From positions 20,543,319-20,607,318 of the forward strand of contig NC_067206.1 in assembly GCF_026262505.1 (NCBI RefSeq): DNA of 64,000 bases, given 5' to 3'. Below are positions 31,142-40,369 of the stretch, piece after piece. Source of the DNA: Trichomonas vaginalis G3 (lineage: Eukaryota; Parabasalia; Trichomonadida; Trichomonadidae). Every line of letters begins with the position of its first letter. Position 1 is the first letter of the stretch. The translations under genes and the position numbers were made by a program. Under the pieces are notes generated by a model, which worked only from the letters and a program-made list of their open reading frames with translations, was not told the origin of the DNA and made no database searches.

Positions 31142-31282
31142 TTAAGTGATAAATAAATGTTTTATGTATTCAGGATTAAGAATTCTATAATATTGCTTCC
31201 CTTTAAATCTTTGAATATAAACAGGAACACCATCCTCTAAAATTCGATAATCTATTTTATCTGGTTTTACTTGTTGGGTCAT
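31142..31282 (-). CDS. Maverick terminal-repeat gene, right version (46 aa)
   Basis: Begins at ATG 31282 inside the right terminal repeat and has the same leader and first 44 or so residues as 9971-10351, then leaves the repeat and ends. Beyond it, to about 30960, another minus-strand open stretch rich in Glu and Asn (YETNIIFEDNKLTSFEHEND) is visible. Whether the short right version is expressed is unknown. Confidence 0.45.
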   Translation of the reverse strand: MTQQVKPDKIDYRILEDGVPVYIQRFKGKQYYRILNPEYIKHLFIT

Positions 31283-31410
31283 TTATGTAAGAATAAAAAA
31301 AATAAATTATTTTAAAATTAATGTTAAAAATAATGATACAAAATCGTTCAATATTGTATGAATTCTTACGTTTACAAAAAAAGTCACATAACCCATCATA
31401 CCCTACTACT
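31150..31410. repeat. Right terminal inverted repeat of Maverick copy 2
   Basis: Reverse complement of 9843-10103; I see no mismatch over 261 bases. Ends ccctactact at 31410, followed at once by the target duplication. Confidence 0.95.
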
Positions 31411-31416
31411 TCGGTT
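31411..31416. repeat. Right target-site duplication of Maverick copy 2 (tcggtt)
   Basis: Perfect match to 9837-9842. Confidence 0.95.
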
Positions 31417-31439
31417 AAAATTATTTATATTTTTCAAGA

Positions 31440-31751
31440 ATGCTTAGCAACATTGTTGCATTTAGACTAACAAATAAGAAGGCTAGGGATAATATGTGGG
31501 ATAGACCCGAACTTATAATCGATTATACCGGCAAATTAGAAGGTTGCAATCAATCAAATACCTATAATTACTCAATTGATAACAGTGAATCGTTTCCAAT
31601 TTTCCGAATAAAGCCAGGTCAATATCAATGCTTTATTGGAAATATTTTTATCGGATCTGATTCTGATATTGTTGGCATTTCAGGCTTTCCAGATGAATAT
31701 AGTAATTTCACATACTCGGATTTGATTTATAATATACCTTACAATTACTAA
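31440..31751 (+). CDS. Hypothetical host protein (103 aa)
   Basis: ATG at 31440, only 24 bases after the Maverick target duplication. Beta-prone sequence (ESFPIFRIKPGQYQCFIGNI) ending YNIPYNY. It could be a small intact gene whose promoter region received the Maverick, or the remainder of a larger gene. No initiator-like motif is visible in the few bases left upstream. I do not recognise it. Confidence 0.4.
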   Translation: MLSNIVAFRLTNKKARDNMWDRPELIIDYTGKLEGCNQSNTYNYSIDNSESFPIFRIKPGQYQCFIGNIFIGSDSDIVGISGFPDEYSNFTYSDLIYNIPYNY

Positions 31752-32154
31752 GAATAATGATCAACTTAAACATTCATGCTAAGAATGTTATGGCATTGCA
31801 TTTAAATACGAACATGTTCTAGAAGATGATTTAATGCACCTTTTGGGAAGTTATATGCTTGCACTTCGATTAATTTGTTTGTAAATGTTTGAATAAGTCC
31901 TTGTATAACTAACTAAAAGTTTCAATATGAATCAATATGAATATCTACTAAATATGTGTTAATAGATACGCTTATAGTAAAATCCTTGAGTATCATTGAT
32001 GTCTAATGAATCTGCTTTATATTTGCAGACAAAGCTCCCAGTTGCATATAATTACAATGATGATTTAATATAAATAATTTATTTGTGTAATATTTCTTGA
32101 TTGTTCAATTTTTCGATGATTTGATAAAAAAGTGAACGTTTATTAATTTGCAAA
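31752..32154 (+). other. Intergenic
   Basis: About 400 bases, A+T-rich, no credible gene. Holds the 3' end of the previous gene and the promoter of the next. Nothing else seen. Confidence 0.5.
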
Positions 32155-33066
32155 ATGGATTTTCTGCGAAATATATATAGGAAGTTTGCTCATTCTTCCA
32201 TTACAACAGAAGAGAACAATACATCTAAAACAGGGAGTAATAGTTTTTCAACTCCAACAAAATCTAAAACACAAAATTTATTTGTAGAAAATCCACCTTC
32301 AACAGAACGTCGTAAATATGGAGATTTTAGCTGCAGACGTCCATCTCGAAGACCAACTGTTACTCCTGAACAATTTAAAAGTTCAATTGAATCGCCATCT
32401 TTATCAAAATCGATAAGACCAACACCAAAGAAGGTTGAAGTACCTGAAACCACACCATCAATACCAAATTTCGAAAAATCTCCAATAAAGTCAGAAATAA
32501 GCGAAAATTATAATATGTTAATACCAGATCAAGTTTCCAAGGAAGGCCAAATAGAAAAATCTGCTGCAATCACTATACTTTCGAAATTCTCAAAAAATAT
32601 AGATTCAATTGCAAATGATCAGACAAATATATATTATTCTTTCTGCCAAAAGCTTGATTTATATAATAGAAGAAAAGTTAAGCGATTAAAGAAGGAAATG
32701 GAAAATCAAGTTGAAGTATATTCTCAAAATCAAATTGAAGAAGCCAAAAATTCACTTCAAGCACTTCAAAATGAAAATGATAAATGGATGTCGTATAAGA
32801 ATCAGGATGATTTTCATTCAGGACAGTTTTCCGAAAAATATATTCCAGATCAGATAGAAAGTCCAATACTTAACTTAGATGTATGTAAAAGTATTATTAT
32901 ACAACAAGACTATCTTGATAAACAGATGAGGGTTTCAGAATCAAAGATTGATGAATGTAAAGAAAATGCTGAAAAATTGGCATCAATTCTTCATCAAATT
33001 AGCTCAGTTCGTGTTGATCCTGTTAAGGTTGTCTCTAATAGCTTTGCTATGAATCAAAGGAAATAA
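32155..33066 (+). CDS. Coiled-coil protein, unknown (303 aa)
   Basis: ATG 32155. The N-terminal 130 residues are Ser/Thr/Pro-rich and probably disordered (RRPSRRPTVTPEQF). Residues of about 135-285 are helical with coiled-coil character (KKEMENQVEVYSQNQIEEAK). No catalytic motif. The layout, disordered basic head plus coiled coil, is common in cytoskeletal or centrosomal adaptors, but no family is recognised. Confidence 0.65.
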   Translation: MDFLRNIYRKFAHSSITTEENNTSKTGSNSFSTPTKSKTQNLFVENPPSTERRKYGDFSCRRPSRRPTVTPEQFKSSIESPSLSKSIRPTPKKVEVPETTPSIPNFEKSPIKSEISENYNMLIPDQVSKEGQIEKSAAITILSKFSKNIDSIANDQTNIYYSFCQKLDLYNRRKVKRLKKEMENQVEVYSQNQIEEAKNSLQALQNENDKWMSYKNQDDFHSGQFSEKYIPDQIESPILNLDVCKSIIIQQDYLDKQMRVSESKIDECKENAEKLASILHQISSVRVDPVKVVSNSFAMNQRK

Positions 33067-33570
33067 TTTCTTGTTGAATAAAAAATTGCAATTTATGTTT
33101 TGTATGTTAACAACAAATGATCATTATTTTTGGATTTTGTAATCTATGTTTTCCAATATTTCATGAATATCCAATATGATAACTTCCAATAATTTTACAA
33201 TTATTGTGTATTAGTTTCGAAATGCATATACAAAGTAGCATTAGCTAACACAACTTGTAACTAAGAAGAACTCAATTTTCTGTTGGATTGTAATTTATGG
33301 AGATTGAATATAGGAAAATAAGTTTCAATTATTTATATCATGAAAACTATGTTTGTGTAAATGAGATTTTCTATTTTCAGTTGATTGTTTAAAATTTCAT
33401 TATGCATAATACTTAAATTAAAAAAATTAATAATAAACATTCAATTTCTGGTAGATTTTATGTTTTTCTTGAATACATACTATTGAATCTACTTTATTTA
33501 GTTAACTGTCTGTAGTTATTCAAATAATGTTGATGATGTTATGGTTTTTATATGGAAAGTTGATATTTTG
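33067..33570. other. Intergenic
   Basis: A+T-rich sequence between two genes on the same strand; no convincing coding frame, RNA gene or repeat. Confidence 0.5.
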
Positions 33571-33580
33571 TCACTTTTTC
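33571..33580 (+). promoter_or_regulatory. Initiator-like TCACTTTTTC before ankyrin pseudogene
   Basis: TCACTTTTTC lies 15 bases before the ATG at 33586 and equals the motif before the gene at 55408. It fits the trichomonad initiator consensus TCA-pyrimidine-T/A. Confidence 0.65.
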
Positions 33581-33585
33581 ATAAA

Positions 33586-34512
33586 ATGAAAAGTGGAGTT
33601 TCAATTAACTTCTCTCAGATAAATTCATTAATGACAAATCGTTTTTGAATAAAGTTCAGATCAATGACCTTGTTAAATACTTGAATAATTCAACTTTAAA
33701 CTTAAATCAATTTTTAAATTTGCTTCAAAACATATCAAATTTGTAGTATGACAAGATAAATATCTACTATATACTTGAACAAGTTACTATAGATCTAGAT
33801 AATGAACTTATAAATGTCATTGAATTCCTTTCCTCGATTCAAATATTTTAAACAACAAATTCTTTTCAAATCTATCAAAATACATGAGATACATACTTAA
33901 CATTCCAGAACCAGAACAAGTTGAAGAAGAGCCACAAGCTATAGAAGAAGCACAAGATCATAAAGAAGAGTTTGAAGAAAAGAAAAATGAAATTTTAGAA
34001 GAACTGACAAAAATCGAAAAAAAGAAATATAATTTCAGAAAAATATATGGAAACTTGATCAATGCAGTAACGAGAATGACTTAGAAACGATGAAGAAAGC
34101 TATTGAATATGGGTATAACGATATTCAAGACTACAATGGCAATAAAATTTTAACAAAAGCAGCTTCTAAAAATAATTTAAATCTTGCAAAAATGTTAGTT
34201 CAATGTGGAGATGATCCTTCATTCTTAGGTGACTCAAAACGAAATGCTTTGTATATATTCTGTAGAGAAGGCAATCTAGAAGCTGTTAAATTCTTTGCAT
34301 CGCAGCCAAATATAGATCCAAACTCTCCAAATGTTGACAATTGGACAACATTAATGATAGCAGTAAAATATGATCATTATGAAGTCGTTCAGTATCTTCT
34401 TACATTAAAAGGTATAGATATCAATGCAAAGAATGTTTGGAATGAAACTGCTCTTCAGCAAGCCAAATCTGAAAGAATGAGAAATCTCCTTATCAAAAAT
34501 GGAGCTGTGTGA
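33586..34512 (+). pseudogene. Ankyrin-repeat protein pseudogene (host)
   Basis: Starts at ATG 33586 behind a good initiator. The first frame stops at 33648, while a second frame continues with typical helical coding (INDLVKYLNNSTLNLNQFLN) to a stop near 33743. A third open stretch contains NIPEPEQVEEEPQ (33884-34084). About one base is missing near 34060, after which ankyrin repeats run to 34512 (LTKAASKNNLNLAKMLVQCG; DNWTTLMIAVKYDHYEVVQY; NETALQQAKSERM). At least four frame changes or stops make this a decaying member of the large trichomonad ankyrin family. Its repeats remain well preserved, so decay is recent. Confidence 0.75.
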
Positions 34513-34591
34513 TCTAAAATAAAACTATCTAATTTACTGTAAATTCATAATGTAAAAAGTGTGGGTGTTGTCCTCTATATATACACTTCTT

Positions 34592-34622
34592 AATTCTATC
34601 GGCACGGAGCGCCGATAGAATT
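34592..34622. other. 12-bp perfect hairpin upstream of POC5-like gene
   Basis: aattctatcggc, a 7-base loop acggagc, then gccgatagaatt. The stem is G+C-richer than its surroundings and ends 12 bases before the initiator-like TCACTTTTTT. It could be a 3'-end structure of the upstream transcript or a regulatory hairpin. Confidence 0.6.
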
Positions 34623-34634
34623 GACTGAAAATTG

Positions 34635-34644
34635 TCACTTTTTT
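34635..34644 (+). promoter_or_regulatory. Initiator-like TCACTTTTTT of POC5-like gene
   Basis: Same motif as before other host genes, 44 bases before the ATG at 34679. It supports that ATG rather than the in-frame TTG at 34643. Confidence 0.6.
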
Positions 34645-34678
34645 GAGATTTTGGACGTTTGAAATTAAAATATCGAAG

Positions 34679-35485
34679 ATGAGTGATAAAGCGGAGGAAA
34701 CACTCCATCAAATTATACAGACAAACTTCGATAATTTAAGAGATGATCTTCAAAAATTCATTACGTATAATGATCAAGTTGTTGCCAAAGAACAAAATGA
34801 TGTTTATTCACCAATTATCGCAAAACTTACAGATGAATTGAATTCTTACCAAACACAATTTGAACAAATGCAAACACTCACACAAGATAATACTGCTGAA
34901 TTAACACGCAAAGAGAATATATTACGTAAGTTAGTTGAAAAGAGTGCACTTTTACATACCAAAGTTCGTAATAGTAATATTTCATCACGAGCATTTCATA
35001 CATGGATAGAAGACGGCACAGAAAAGCTTATACTCACCCGCCGTTTTGAATCTATTTTCATTAAAAAGGCAACAGAGCGTGTATTCTTCCGCCGTTGGAT
35101 TCGAAAGATGCACAAAAGGAGAGAGGATAGACTTGAACTTGAAGCTAGACACATTTACGAAAAAGAATCTAAAGAATCCAGCAAAAGATACAACGCCCAG
35201 ATTACAAAGCTTGAGGAAGAGCTTGCTGCAGCACGTGCAGAATTAGAATCCAAGCAAAAGAGTTTCTTGGAAATGCAACAACGTCTTAGAAAAGCTTTTA
35301 TGCGCGGTGTTGTCAACCTTAACCTTGAAGCTATGGATGTATTCAATGGAGCTCAGTTCATGAACTTAGTACAGGAAGTTGAAGGGGGTACTGGAGGCGT
35401 TCATGACTCAGAAAATGAAGTTGAAGAAGGTGATGATGAGTTCTACGTCGAAGAAGCTCCAAATGTTGCCGTTATTAGGCATTAA
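34679..35485 (+). CDS. POC5: POC5-like centriolar/basal body protein (268 aa)
   Basis: ATG 34679 chosen because it follows an initiator-like motif. Residues 206-219 read AFMRGVVNLNLEAM, which matches a signature near the C-terminus of POC5 proteins (RGVCALNLEAM in animals as I recall). Residues 105-145 carry two Sfi1/centrin-binding-like Trp motifs (AFHTWIEDGT and VFFRRWIRKM), also a POC5 feature. The rest is helical and coiled (ITKLEEELAAARAELE) with an acidic tail. POC5 binds centrin and helps build the distal centriole; here it would serve the flagellar basal bodies. Shorter than vertebrate POC5. Confidence 0.75.
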   Translation: MSDKAEETLHQIIQTNFDNLRDDLQKFITYNDQVVAKEQNDVYSPIIAKLTDELNSYQTQFEQMQTLTQDNTAELTRKENILRKLVEKSALLHTKVRNSNISSRAFHTWIEDGTEKLILTRRFESIFIKKATERVFFRRWIRKMHKRREDRLELEARHIYEKESKESSKRYNAQITKLEEELAAARAELESKQKSFLEMQQRLRKAFMRGVVNLNLEAMDVFNGAQFMNLVQEVEGGTGGVHDSENEVEEGDDEFYVEEAPNVAVIRH

Positions 35486-35905
35486 TGTGTTGATTTTGTC
35501 TTTTTTTAAGTAAATATATTCAAGTTATTATACTTTGTTAATATTTGCACACAATAAAATGCGGAAGATATGAAATTCGTATCAAATAGTAATATTTCTA
35601 TAAGAGAGCTTCTTATTTTTAGAAGATATAATGTTAAATATTTGAATTATAGAATGATTTTTTTATTTTTTAAAATCTATAGGCGAAGACTTCCACAAAT
35701 AATTTTTAAGTGAAAGTATGCTCAAATATTGCTATCCATCCTTCATTTTTTATAGGATTTCAACTTCCATTTAAATTATATTAATAATTAGACTAATTTT
35801 GAAAAGAATAGTGTTTTTCATATCATACTTGCCATATATAGGCGATATGACAAAAATGCCTTCTTTGAAATTTTTGCAAATCAATTCACACCTGTAACAA
35901 TAATA
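35486..35905 (+). other. Intergenic
   Basis: About 420 bases without a credible gene. A TTCACACC at 35885-35892, 14 bases upstream of the next ATG, fits the initiator consensus. Confidence 0.4.
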
Positions 35906-36382
35906 ATGGAGACAGGAGAAGGCAATCAAGATCGAAAGCCAAAAATGTTTGCTTTGTTTAGCGATGATGGCAAATCATTCTCATTCAGAAGTAGTCGACC
36001 TGCTCCTCCAGTTGAAGAGACATCTCAACCAGAAGTACAAGTAAAAACATGGGAACAGATATGTCATAATTTTTTAACAAATCCAGAAGAAATCACCAAT
36101 TTTCAGGGAGAAGATCAATATAATGAACGTTCAAACGACTATAGCAATAAAAATCGAAACTCAGGTAAATTTAATAAGCCAAAACCAAATGTTTTCATTC
36201 AGAAACTACGAAATTCTGGAAAACTCGACAAGCACGACGAAAATGATGATGAACAACACGTTTCTGTTGGAAGACAAATCGCATTACAAAAGGAGAAAGA
36301 AGCTGCTCAGCACCAATTCTTAGTTCTTAGGAAAGCCGCTATGTCTGAAGCTAAATTACAAAAGAAACGTGCAAAACTTTAA
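35906..36382 (+). CDS. Low-complexity hypothetical protein (158 aa)
   Basis: ATG 35906. The front contains FALFSDDGKSFSFRSSRP, the middle is Asn/Lys-rich and probably disordered, and the C-terminus is a basic helix (RKAAMSEAKLQKKRAKL). No domain recognised. Codon use resembles the neighbouring genes. Confidence 0.6.
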   Translation: METGEGNQDRKPKMFALFSDDGKSFSFRSSRPAPPVEETSQPEVQVKTWEQICHNFLTNPEEITNFQGEDQYNERSNDYSNKNRNSGKFNKPKPNVFIQKLRNSGKLDKHDENDDEQHVSVGRQIALQKEKEAAQHQFLVLRKAAMSEAKLQKKRAKL

Positions 36383-36836
36383 TTTTATATTCTTTTTGTC
36401 TTATTGCATTATATATTGAATAAAGATAGAGCTGTTATGTTTGATTATTTGCTGAACTACCTTTTAATCAGATCCGAATTTATTTAAATTAAGATAATTT
36501 TTCATTTACACTACAATTCTACTTTAAACATGAACAAAGACATATTATGTTTTATTATTACCGAGACTCCCTTTTGGACATGAATAAATTGCAGGATTGT
36601 AATTTTTGATGTTAATTTTTCATACACATTTCAATTCTATATTTCAAAGCTGAGGAGTATTATCTTTGGTTTCACTATAGATGACTCTATTGAAATCCAT
36701 ATAGATGATCCATTTTCTGCGAATAATGCACAGTGGGTCAGGCAATATTATGGAGTAAAAATCGAGTTTTCTGGTGAAACAGATTTACAGAAATGTATTC
36801 TGGTGATATCATTCATGAAGTTCGAGATCAAAAAAT
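36383..36836. other. Intergenic
   Basis: About 450 bases with no credible frame. Nothing notable except the palindrome listed next. Confidence 0.4.
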
Positions 36837-36848
36837 TTTGGCGCCAAA
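36837..36848. promoter_or_regulatory. E2F-like palindrome TTTGGCGCCAAA
   Basis: A perfect 12-bp palindrome matching the E2F/DP consensus (TTTSGCGCSAAA), 29 bases before the start of the phosphatase gene. G+C-rich 6-mers are rare in this DNA, so it stands out. Binding is inferred only from sequence. Confidence 0.5.
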
Positions 36849-36877
36849 TGAAAATTGAATAGTTTACAATAATTCTT

Positions 36878-37822
36878 ATGAGTGAAGGGGGAGATTTTGA
36901 TCCTGTTAAAATGTTGAATACATTTTTTGGTTCACATGACAGGATCAAGTATTTTCCGTTTGTGTACATACCAGAATCTTATATAATCGAGTTATGCAAT
37001 AGAATTCAGCCGATTTTACTGGAAGAACCATCAATTATAAATTTAGAACTTCCAATTAACGTATGCGGTGATACTCACGGTCAATTTACCGATGTTTTAA
37101 GAATATTTGATAATCTTGGAATGCCAGGAGAGAAGCAATATCTATTTCTAGGCGATTACGTTGATCGAGGATCTCAATCAGTTGAAAATATTATCTTTTT
37201 GCTTACTCTTAAGTATGTTTATCCTAAAAAATTCTGGTTAATCCGAGGAAATCACGAAACAGAAGAAATTTCAACAGTTTACGGATTCAGAGATGAAGTA
37301 GTTAGAAGATACAACTTTGCCTTATACGCAAAATTACTCAGAGTGTTTGATGCGTTACCATTTTGTGCCATCATCGCAAACCAGATCTTTTGTGTCCATG
37401 GTGGTATACCAGATGCCAACACTTCTCTCGATGATATTAAGAATGTTAAGCGTCCAACTGAAGTCACAGACACATCTCCTGTTATTGATATATTATGGTC
37501 AGATCCAGGACCAGAGACAGATGGATTCAGACCTTCTCCACGTGGTGTTTCATTTATATTCGGCGGAGAAGAAGCAAAGAAGTTTATGAAGAAAAATAAC
37601 TTTTCAATCATCTTGAGAAGTCATGAATTCTGTCCAGAAGGAACTGCTTTCCCATTTGGCCAAAAAGGTGGCTTTATTACAGTGTTTTCTGCTTCAAATT
37701 ATTGTAGAACAATGAACTCAAGCGCTGCCCTTTCTATCAATGAAAAAATGTGTCTTAGATTCTGCGTTTTCACACCCGAATCAAACGAAAAACAAGGAGT
37801 TCTTCAACAATGTAGATGTTAA
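36878..37822 (+). CDS. Serine/threonine protein phosphatase, PPP family, PP1-like (314 aa)
   Basis: Metal-dependent phosphoprotein phosphatase. Signature motifs: GDTHG (residues 64-68), GDYVDRG (92-98), RGNHE (123-127), ILWSDPGP and FSASNYC near the C-terminus. Length is typical of a bare catalytic subunit. It is closest by eye to PP1, but the segment LRSHEFCPEGTAF differs from the canonical PP1 substrate groove. Trichomonads have many such paralogues. Cytosolic or nuclear; no targeting signal seen. An E2F-like palindrome precedes it. Confidence 0.9.
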   Translation: MSEGGDFDPVKMLNTFFGSHDRIKYFPFVYIPESYIIELCNRIQPILLEEPSIINLELPINVCGDTHGQFTDVLRIFDNLGMPGEKQYLFLGDYVDRGSQSVENIIFLLTLKYVYPKKFWLIRGNHETEEISTVYGFRDEVVRRYNFALYAKLLRVFDALPFCAIIANQIFCVHGGIPDANTSLDDIKNVKRPTEVTDTSPVIDILWSDPGPETDGFRPSPRGVSFIFGGEEAKKFMKKNNFSIILRSHEFCPEGTAFPFGQKGGFITVFSASNYCRTMNSSAALSINEKMCLRFCVFTPESNEKQGVLQQCRC

Positions 37823-38357
37823 TTTTAATTTGTCAATAAATTTATTTATATACTAATTTTAGATATATTAATGAGAACTTCGTTCTTAGGAATTCAAAAA
37901 ACAATTAATAATATAGAAATATTTTTCCAGAATCTGGACTTTTCCAGTTAATTGGGCTGAATCTATTCATAACTTGAGCTGTTATTATATTGAATGTAGA
38001 ATTTTCATAATAATTAAATTTCATAAGAAAAAATTAGCAGAAATTGCTTATTGATATTCAATTTTTGACAATAAAACTCACAAACATGAAAAATTATATT
38101 ATCCACAAAGCTAAATGTGCAAAATATAAAATTAAGTGCGGAAATTAAAAACCGCAGTTTGAGTACTTTCTGAGAGTCTGTTCGTCAGAAAGTATACATT
38201 TGTAAACTTTCTGACACTAAAAAAATTTTGGTCCTTTCAAAGCTTTTGACAGTGACAAAAAGTATATATCGAGGTTCTCAATTTTACTCTCAAACGGCGT
38301 TTTTTTAAAAACGCTCAATTTTTCATCGACCTTAGATTATTCAAAAATACAAACATT
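37823..38357. other. Intergenic between convergent genes, with hairpin
   Basis: About 535 bases between the phosphatase and the ankyrin gene 3' ends. It includes an inverted repeat tcagaaagt / actttctga at about 38194-38214 and an upstream partial copy of the same arm (actttctgaga). It may help end transcripts. No gene seen. Confidence 0.45.
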
Positions 38358-40115
38358 TTATTCCAAATTATGAAGTTCTAATATAACTCCTGCATCCATC
38401 AATTTGTTGAAGGCTTCAATTATATCGCTACGAGGGAAAATTTTAATGTTAACGCGTACTACGCATCCAGCGCGAACAGCGTCTAATAATTGACTTTCAT
38501 TTGCATCTTTAAAAATGGAATGCTGTGTAAAGTATTCCTCTCTGGAATCTTTAAAGAAACTATTTCTTTTTGTTGCAATTTCCATTTTTTGTGAAATTAT
38601 ATTTATAATTTCTTGGTTTTCAAATAATTTTGCATACTGTAAATGATCAATTTCGTTTTCATCAGCTTCATTTACGATGGAAATGCTCGGATCATAGCCT
38701 AAATCAAGAATTAATTTTATCATTTCAACATTTCCATTTTTAATGCAAATGGAGAGTGGTGAATGTGTTATTTTACCATTCTCATCAAGATCTCCAGGGA
38801 AAAGTCCGGTAAATTTAAACAAATAATTAAATAATTCAAAATTCGAAACTTTGCAGCAATAACATAGTGGAGAATACTCTAATTTGCTGTAATTCGGATC
38901 TGCACCATGTTTTAACAACATTTTACAAAAAGAAATATTTGAATATTTAATTGAGTAAATTAAAGCATTCTTTTTGTAACGATTGATATTATTTGGCGAT
39001 GAAACATAAGATGGTGAATTTATGTCCACATTTGGAATTAATTTATTAATTAAAGAAAATAATTGGTATTTTGCGGCCAATGTTATCATAGGATATCTCT
39101 TCCCTTTTAGAACAAGCACAAAATTACAATTAGCGCCTTGCTCGATCAGAAAAATTCCTGTTTCTTGATCTTTATTTATAATTGACAGAGCCAAAGGGTT
39201 GTAAGCTGTATCTTCTATTTCGAATATGAATTTGACGTTGAGACCTTGCGAAATAAGATAAGAAAGCATTTCTTTTCGATGTTCTTCCGCTTTGAAAATT
39301 GTTTTGTAGATTTTTCCGTGAATTGCTAAGTCATTTGGTATACTGTATTTCATTTTATTGATGAAGAACTTGAGTAAAGGTATAGATTCCATTTGAATTC
39401 CAAATTCAATTAATTTCAAATTATTAATTGAAAAATTCGGGCTGTAGGCTAACAAATGGGATATAGAGCGAATGTTCGATCTCTTAAATAGATCAGATAT
39501 TGAAACTTTCATGTCAATTTCGAGATTTTCGAAAATCAAATCTAAAACTTTGTTTTGATGAGAAGCAATTGAATTCTGTATAGCAGCGACTATGGGAACA
39601 TCTTTGTCTATTAATATTTTAATGATTTCTAAATTTCCGCCAATTGCGGCATTTTTTATAACTGTATTATCAAATTCCGCTCCATTAGACATGAAAAACG
39701 AAAATGTATTAATTGATCCATATAATGCCGAAAGTAAAAAAGATTTTCTATCATTTTCTGAATTTCGATTTTGTACAAAATATCCAACATCATCTGTCAT
39801 AGCATGTGATTCTATTTCGTCAGGAACGAATTCTGTCCAATCCTGAAGGATTTCAGTAAAAATTGGAATTTGATTTTGCAAAGCTTTTGTTAAAAGTAGT
39901 AAAATATCATTTTGCGCTGGTCTGTATTTTTTTGCAGATCGAATTGTTTGCAAGATATACTTATGAAAAGATTTTTCTGATAATATCTTTGTTAATTCAG
40001 CCAAATTATCTTCATATTTCTCCTTGGTGATATCCCATATGAGATCTTCAACCAAGCAAAACTTTGATAGACTCTTTTCTATCATTGGACCTAATTTAGT
40101 TACTAACGCACACAT
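38358..40115 (-). CDS. Ankyrin-repeat protein (585 aa)
   Basis: ATG 40115. The N-terminal 130 residues are a helical region typical of the trichomonad ankyrin family. Ankyrin repeats follow: IKNAAIGGNLEIIKILIDKD, KKNALIYSIKYSNISFCKML, HSPLSICIKNGNVEMIKLIL. Some repeats are degenerate. The C-terminal 70 residues are unique. Protein-interaction role; partner unknown. Intact frame, unlike the related pseudogene at 33586. Confidence 0.8.
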   Translation of the reverse strand: MCALVTKLGPMIEKSLSKFCLVEDLIWDITKEKYEDNLAELTKILSEKSFHKYILQTIRSAKKYRPAQNDILLLLTKALQNQIPIFTEILQDWTEFVPDEIESHAMTDDVGYFVQNRNSENDRKSFLLSALYGSINTFSFFMSNGAEFDNTVIKNAAIGGNLEIIKILIDKDVPIVAAIQNSIASHQNKVLDLIFENLEIDMKVSISDLFKRSNIRSISHLLAYSPNFSINNLKLIEFGIQMESIPLLKFFINKMKYSIPNDLAIHGKIYKTIFKAEEHRKEMLSYLISQGLNVKFIFEIEDTAYNPLALSIINKDQETGIFLIEQGANCNFVLVLKGKRYPMITLAAKYQLFSLINKLIPNVDINSPSYVSSPNNINRYKKNALIYSIKYSNISFCKMLLKHGADPNYSKLEYSPLCYCCKVSNFELFNYLFKFTGLFPGDLDENGKITHSPLSICIKNGNVEMIKLILDLGYDPSISIVNEADENEIDHLQYAKLFENQEIINIISQKMEIATKRNSFFKDSREEYFTQHSIFKDANESQLLDAVRAGCVVRVNIKIFPRSDIIEAFNKLMDAGVILELHNLE

Positions 40116-40369
40116 TTTTATATAAAAACAAAATAAAACAAAATTTAATGTATCTTACATATTAAAATATATACAAATGCATTAGTTATCAAAGATAAAT
40201 GTTGATTTCACAAATTGAATACAACTATTTTTGTCGATTTTGAAAAAGGACTTCAGATCTTTATCTACTAGCATTTGAAACACCAGACTTTGAGAGTATA
40301 TAGTATTTAAACTATATTTATTTAGAGAACATCATATATCCCTTAAAGTTATTCATAGGAAGATATAAA
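40116..40369. other. Intergenic
   Basis: Promoter side of the ankyrin gene. No clear initiator motif and no other feature. Confidence 0.35.

Larger units (their letters stand above)
9843..31410. mobile_element. Maverick/Polinton copy 2, full-length, young
   Basis: A 21,568-bp element bounded by 261-bp terminal inverted repeats beginning agtagtaggg, flanked by a perfect 6-bp duplication. It carries the Polinton hallmark set: protein-primed-type family B polymerase, retroviral-type integrase, FtsK-like packaging ATPase and capsid protein. It also has a primase-helicase, a KilA-N protein, a fibre and about ten unrecognised small genes. Genes start with a common leader of the form TTTATTTTT followed within about 10-20 bases by ATG. 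It looks near whole, with about four or five interrupted genes. Identical ends argue for recent insertion. I do not recognise an adenovirus-type maturation protease among its products. Confidence 0.95.

Noticed and set aside
37279-37611. 110-codon minus-strand frame in the phosphatase gene
   Set aside because: Antisense shadow of a gene with all family motifs.
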